Source: Blastomonas fulva (GTDB lineage: Bacteria; Pseudomonadota; Alphaproteobacteria; Sphingomonadales; Sphingomonadaceae). Taken from it: a stretch of DNA of 64,000 nucleotides. Positions 60,844 to 64,000 of this stretch are shown one piece after another. How positions within the stretch are numbered: position 1 is the stretch's first letter; every line of letters starts with the position of its first letter. The stretch spans positions 3,820,501 through 3,884,500 of the forward strand of contig NZ_CP020083.1 in NCBI RefSeq assembly GCF_003431825.1. The letters are read 5' to 3'. A model generated the notes under the pieces. That model worked only from the letters and a program-made list of their open reading frames with translations. It was not told the DNA's origin and searched no databases. The translations under genes were made by a program, and so were the position numbers.

Positions 60844-61047
60844 ATGGCATCCCATGCACACGACAGGTTTCTGAGGCTCAACACCGTGCTCGATCGCACC
60901 GGGCTCTCTCGCGCGACGCTCTACCGCAAGATACAGGCGGGCACGTTCCCTAGGCAGGTCAAGCTTGCAGAGCGATGCTGCGGCTGGCGGGAATCGGCTG
61001 TCGAGGAATGGCTGAAGAACCCCATGTTCTATGAGGTCACAAACTGA
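60844..61047 (+). CDS. AlpA family DNA-binding regulator, copy 2
   Basis: 67 residues from ATG 60844, preceded by GGAG. The helix-turn-helix FLRLNTVLDRTGLSRATLYR is the same as in copy 1 (7918-8121), while the wing and C-terminus differ (TFPRQVKL, SAVEEWLKNPMFYE). Paralogues at both ends of a region rich in mobile DNA suggest two related islands or a duplicated island regulator. 61048-61335 contains no gene. Confidence 0.85.
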   Translation: MASHAHDRFLRLNTVLDRTGLSRATLYRKIQAGTFPRQVKLAERCCGWRESAVEEWLKNPMFYEVTN

Positions 61048-61335
61048 GCAGGATGAACCGACGAAGGCAAAGAACGTTGTTGGAGGTTTGTCCGAACCGT
61101 AGTGACTGACAGGGGCTGCCCCATCTTGCGTGCCCATGCCTTACAGAGGGCGATCAATTCGGTAAGCCGCCAGTCAGCATTGCGCACCAATCCCGGTCAT
61201 TAGGGGGCTGTGCCGCGTTTCCCAAAACCGGTCATTGCGAACGCGCCAGTTATGTCGGCTTCTGGCACAACATGCCAGGGCGCTCTGTGACCGCAGATGG
61301 GTGGAAACCAGACATTCGGCTTTTAGTGCGTCGCC

Positions 61336-61848
61336 TCAACGAAGCTGCCTTCTCAACCAATCGCCCAACCGTCCAAATGACTGGGCTGCGGCGGGTGGCG
61401 GAAGTTCGCTGAGTTTGCTTCCGTCATAGACATTCACCGACCTGCTTACTGAGATGTAAGGCCCGGTGCCCGGCTCGAAGCTCCATCCTGCAAGGTACAT
61501 GTTGGCCTTCGCAGCCGTCCCCCACATCAGTGGAACCGCACTTGTGAGCCAATCCTCGGTAGGCATGACGTCCTGCCATGCCTCAATGCCGCAGTGTCCT
61601 CCCACGTAATCAACATCAAACTCTTGACCACAGTTTGCGAACTCGCGCCTCGCAAGCTGGCAATACTGCGCCTCCATACCCCAGTTTTCCTCATCACCCG
61701 ACGTGAGGGGGTAAAGGTGGAAGCAGACCTTTGGCTCAGAGATGTTTTGGTCAGCAACGTTTGCTATTTTCCGGATCGCTGCTCGCCCATGCAGCAGGTG
61801 ATCCTCCATCGTCCAATCCGGCTCGTCCATCCTCGCGTCAATCCTCAC
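61336..61848 (-). CDS. Uncharacterised 170-residue protein
   Basis: I do not recognise a family. The frame opens at GTG 61848, with an in-frame ATG at 61830 that has AGG close by. The product is acidic, soluble-looking and aromatic-rich, with three Cys (CFHLYPL, YCQLA, HCGIE) plus a fourth (NCGQEF) and Trp-rich stretches (MPTEDWLTSAVPLMWG). The sequence appears balanced and protein-like, which supports a real gene. It stands alone between AlpA copy 2 and an IS110 element. Confidence 0.5.
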   Translation of the reverse strand: MRIDARMDEPDWTMEDHLLHGRAAIRKIANVADQNISEPKVCFHLYPLTSGDEENWGMEAQYCQLARREFANCGQEFDVDYVGGHCGIEAWQDVMPTEDWLTSAVPLMWGTAAKANMYLAGWSFEPGTGPYISVSRSVNVYDGSKLSELPPPAAAQSFGRLGDWLRRQLR

Positions 61849-62219
61849 CTACAGCCTCTCGCGGAAGAGCGTAGTGGTTTCCACAATAGGGGACAACGGT
61901 CAGAGCAGACCTTCCTCAATGTCTGTTCACATGACGAGGACGTTGGTCAAGGGTAATTTTCGTGTCTACATTGTTCGTCTCCTTGGCGCCGGATCCAGGC
62001 TTGGCCCGATGCATGACACGGCTCGACAGTTCGAACCTTATCCAGCTCACATACGGTCGCCACTCGGGGGTGGCCGCACCATTATCCCGCTTGCGGCGGT
62101 TACGGGCACAGGAAAGCGAGACCAGTCTTTCGGGCGGCGCTGAACGCCAACAGACATTTCGGTTCGCTTACCTGGATCCACGGAGCTGATCGGGCTCCGG
62201 GAGGGCGTAAAGGGTCGGA
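61849..62219. other. Gene-free region beside IS110 element 3
   Basis: No supported gene. The right part probably belongs to the IS110 element whose transposase stops at 62220. No inverted repeats matching the other side of that gene were found, so its end cannot be placed. Confidence 0.4.
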
Positions 62220-63377
62220 TCAGGCAGCCTTCATCACGGCTCCCTCGATCACCACACCTGCAGTGGCGTATTTCCACAGCGCGATAAGAAGCTTGCGGGC
62301 GAGCGCCACGATCGTCGGCTTCTTGAGGCGGCCGCCGTTGTGCTGCACGCGTTCCTGGAACCAGCGGGCAAGTGCCGAGTCAGGCTGATACCGGATCCAG
62401 AGCCAGGACAGCTCGACCATGGTCGTTCGCAGGCGGCTGTTGCCGGCCTTGGATACGCCCTGCTCCTGTCTGATCGATCCGCTTTGCCAGGGTGTGGGAG
62501 CAAGTCCGGCATAGGCCGCCAACTGGCGCCGGTTATCAAAATGGCGGAACAGACCTTCTGCGTAAAGGATGGTGGCGAACTCAGGGCCAATGCCCTTGAG
62601 GTTGAGAAGCATTGCCGCCGGCGTGTTGGCAGCTTGCTCCGCGATGAGCGTAGCGCGCGCGGCCTCGACGGCTTTGATCTGTTCAATGATCAACTCGAGC
62701 CGGTCGAGCTCTCGATCGATCTGCGATCTGACGTGAACTGCAAGAACACGTCCATCGCCAGTTCTGAGATCTTCGAACCGTTCGCGCCGGTCGCGACGTA
62801 TCGGCTCATATCCAGTAATGCCTTGCGCAAAGAGCAAGCCTTTGATCCGGTTGATATGCTGGGTCCGCTCGATGATCAGCACCTGGCGCTCACGGCAAAT
62901 GCGACGTCTATCTTCGTCTTCGACGCTCGGCGGCCTGACCATCGCGCACACGCGCGGCTCGCCGCGCTTATAGGCGAGCAGCGCACGAACCAGCGCTTCG
63001 CCATCGATCTTGTCGGTCTTTGCCCGGCGGCGCCGGCGCGATGTTGCGATCGACGCCGGGTCGACGACATAGCTCTCAATACCTTCGCGCTCCAACACGC
63101 GGTGGATCCAGAACCCGTCCAGGCCGGCTTCCTGAATAACGATGAAGCCGAACTCTTGCCCGGTCCGAACCCGCGCCTTCTCGCGCAACAGAGCAAAACG
63201 CTCCATCAACCCGGCAACGTCACCGGCACGGACAATATGCTTCGACATCCGCTCGCCAGCCCCTGGCGACAAGGACGTGACCAGCCAAGTCGATTTACTC
63301 AGTTCCATCGAAACGAAGATCGCGCCAAGATCTATACGGATAGCGGCAGGCGCATGGGGTTGATCAGCTGCAAGCAT
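62220..63377 (-). CDS. IS110 family transposase (DEDD), element 3
   Basis: 385 residues from ATG 63377 (GGAGGT upstream). DEDD domain with FVSMELSKSTWLVT, VIQEAGLDGFWIHR and RAKTDKIDGEALVRAL; C-terminal LKGIGPEFATILYAEGLF and YAGLAPTPWQSGSI. This is a different branch of the family from elements 1 and 2. It is complete. No subterminal inverted repeats were seen, so the element boundaries remain open. Confidence 0.92.
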   Translation of the reverse strand: MLAADQPHAPAAIRIDLGAIFVSMELSKSTWLVTSLSPGAGERMSKHIVRAGDVAGLMERFALLREKARVRTGQEFGFIVIQEAGLDGFWIHRVLEREGIESYVVDPASIATSRRRRRAKTDKIDGEALVRALLAYKRGEPRVCAMVRPPSVEDEDRRRICRERQVLIIERTQHINRIKGLLFAQGITGYEPIRRDRRERFEDLRTGDGRVLAVHVRSQIDRELDRLELIIEQIKAVEAARATLIAEQAANTPAAMLLNLKGIGPEFATILYAEGLFRHFDNRRQLAAYAGLAPTPWQSGSIRQEQGVSKAGNSRLRTTMVELSWLWIRYQPDSALARWFQERVQHNGGRLKKPTIVALARKLLIALWKYATAGVVIEGAVMKAA

Positions 63378-63519
63378 GGTTACCTCCACAGAGTTAAGGA
63401 TCAGCAACCGCATTCTGACAGAGTGTCAGCCGCTATCCACCCTCGACATGGGATCTTTGGGGTCGGTAAAAGAATTTCCGGTTCTGGCGCAATTGCTGCC
63501 ATAGCTGCCTGACCGGTTT

Positions 63520-64000
63520 TGTGAAGGGTTTCGGGCGCTTGCGTACGAAAGCCTCCAGTGCAGGAACCCGCGGGCCCCGCGCGCAGGTCTATGGGTAAAG
63601 CGGCTTTGGGATGGTTTTTGCGGGTAAGCGCAGCCGATCCGGCGGTGTCGCTGTTGGCCTGATCAACGTGATTTTGTGCGGTGTCAGACTGCTAGCGGCG
63701 TTGGTTTTGCTGGCCAGTGTGCCCTGCGCCCGGCTTAAATCCGGGATGGGCACGCGCTGGGTCATCGGTCGGGACACCATGGGTCCGACCGTCGTGCAGG
63801 GCGAGCCATGCCGGATCATGGCGCGTGTCTCCGGGCCGAGGATACTGGGGGTGGCGGTGCACGCGGTTGGTAGCAACGGGCAAAGGTCTCGATGATGGTC
63901 ATGTGCCCGCCGCAGCATGGGCATGGCGGGCGATGGTCGGGCGGTTCTTCCGGTTCGGGCTCCTCGACCGGCGCAGCGCCCCCCAGGAGACTGCGGGCGA
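63520..64000 (-). mobile_element. IS91-B copy 4, cut by the window end
   Basis: The oriIS end (TGTGAAGGGTTTCGG) starts at 63520, at offset 42706 from copy 1, and the sequence reads identical to the other copies up to base 64000. The rest lies outside. Confidence 0.88.
63816..64000 (-). CDS. IS91 family transposase, IS91-B copy 4 (C-terminal part)
   Basis: Only the last about 61 codons are inside the window, including PPDHRPPCPCCGGHMTIIE with the C-terminal Cys cluster. They match the other IS91-B transposases. Whether the copy is complete cannot be judged. Confidence 0.85.
   Translation of the reverse strand, partial: ARSLLGGAAPVEEPEPEEPPDHRPPCPCCGGHMTIIETFARCYQPRAPPPPVSSARRHAP

Overview
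The window reads as a 64 kb piece of an alphaproteobacterial replicon, most likely from the order Sphingomonadales. It is GC-rich, has several TonB-dependent receptors, a MucR/Ros-type regulator, Ti-type transfer genes (traA, traC, traD), and the DUF6118 and DUF6771 families, which I associate with sphingomonads. No rRNA, tRNA, CRISPR array or replication initiator was seen, so chromosome and plasmid cannot be told apart. A DNA-transfer module shows that at least the right third is or was mobile.

Layout. 1-4.5 kb: tightly coupled six-gene operon (glycosyltransferases, acyl-CoA dehydrogenase-like protein, PIG-L deacetylase, methyltransferase). 4.5-7.7 kb: truncated response regulator, DUF4142 lipoprotein, small hydrophilic protein, ZIP transporter remnant, MscS channel. 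7.8-10.8 kb: AlpA regulator, then a complete IS91-type element (IS91-A). 11.2-20.7 kb: catabolic regulon (TonB receptor, YeiH exporter, MFS transporter, hydrolase, BKACE enzyme, TauD/TfdA dioxygenase, quinone oxidoreductase) with a divergent AraC regulator. A shared operator-like motif lies upstream of both transcription units. 20.8-23.3 kb: a second IS91-type element (IS91-B). 23.6-32 kb: PepSY protein, siderophore-type TonB receptor, ABC exporter with two DUF3526-type permeases, and a broken TonB receptor. 32-37.6 kb: an IS110 element and two further IS91-B copies, one truncated at the junction with the next. 37.7-41.8 kb: molybdenum hydroxylase pair and a decayed DUF4102 integrase. 41.9-44.5 kb: second IS91-A copy with no difference seen from the first.

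44.9-51.7 kb holds the most striking cargo: a five-gene operon (metallophosphoesterase, GASH helical protein, two double-GTPase-type proteins, GAP1) that matches a GTPase-associated biological-conflict system known mainly from comparative genomics. 52-57.1 kb is the transfer module: DUF6118, TraA relaxase/helicase, an RSF1010/Ti-like oriT, and traC-traD in a 554 bp tandem duplication whose junction falls at the predicted nic site. 57.1-61 kb has DUF6771, a MucR-like protein lacking its zinc ligands, a nucleotidyltransferase-HEPN gene split in frame by an IS110 element, a sigma-region-4-like protein and a second AlpA paralogue. 61-64 kb has an unknown gene, a third IS110 transposase and the start of a fourth IS91-B copy.

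Together this is a genomic island built by repeated IS91/IS110 insertion. All complete elements of each IS91 type lie in the same orientation, so homologous recombination between them could delete or amplify the catabolic, metal-uptake and conflict-system blocks as units.
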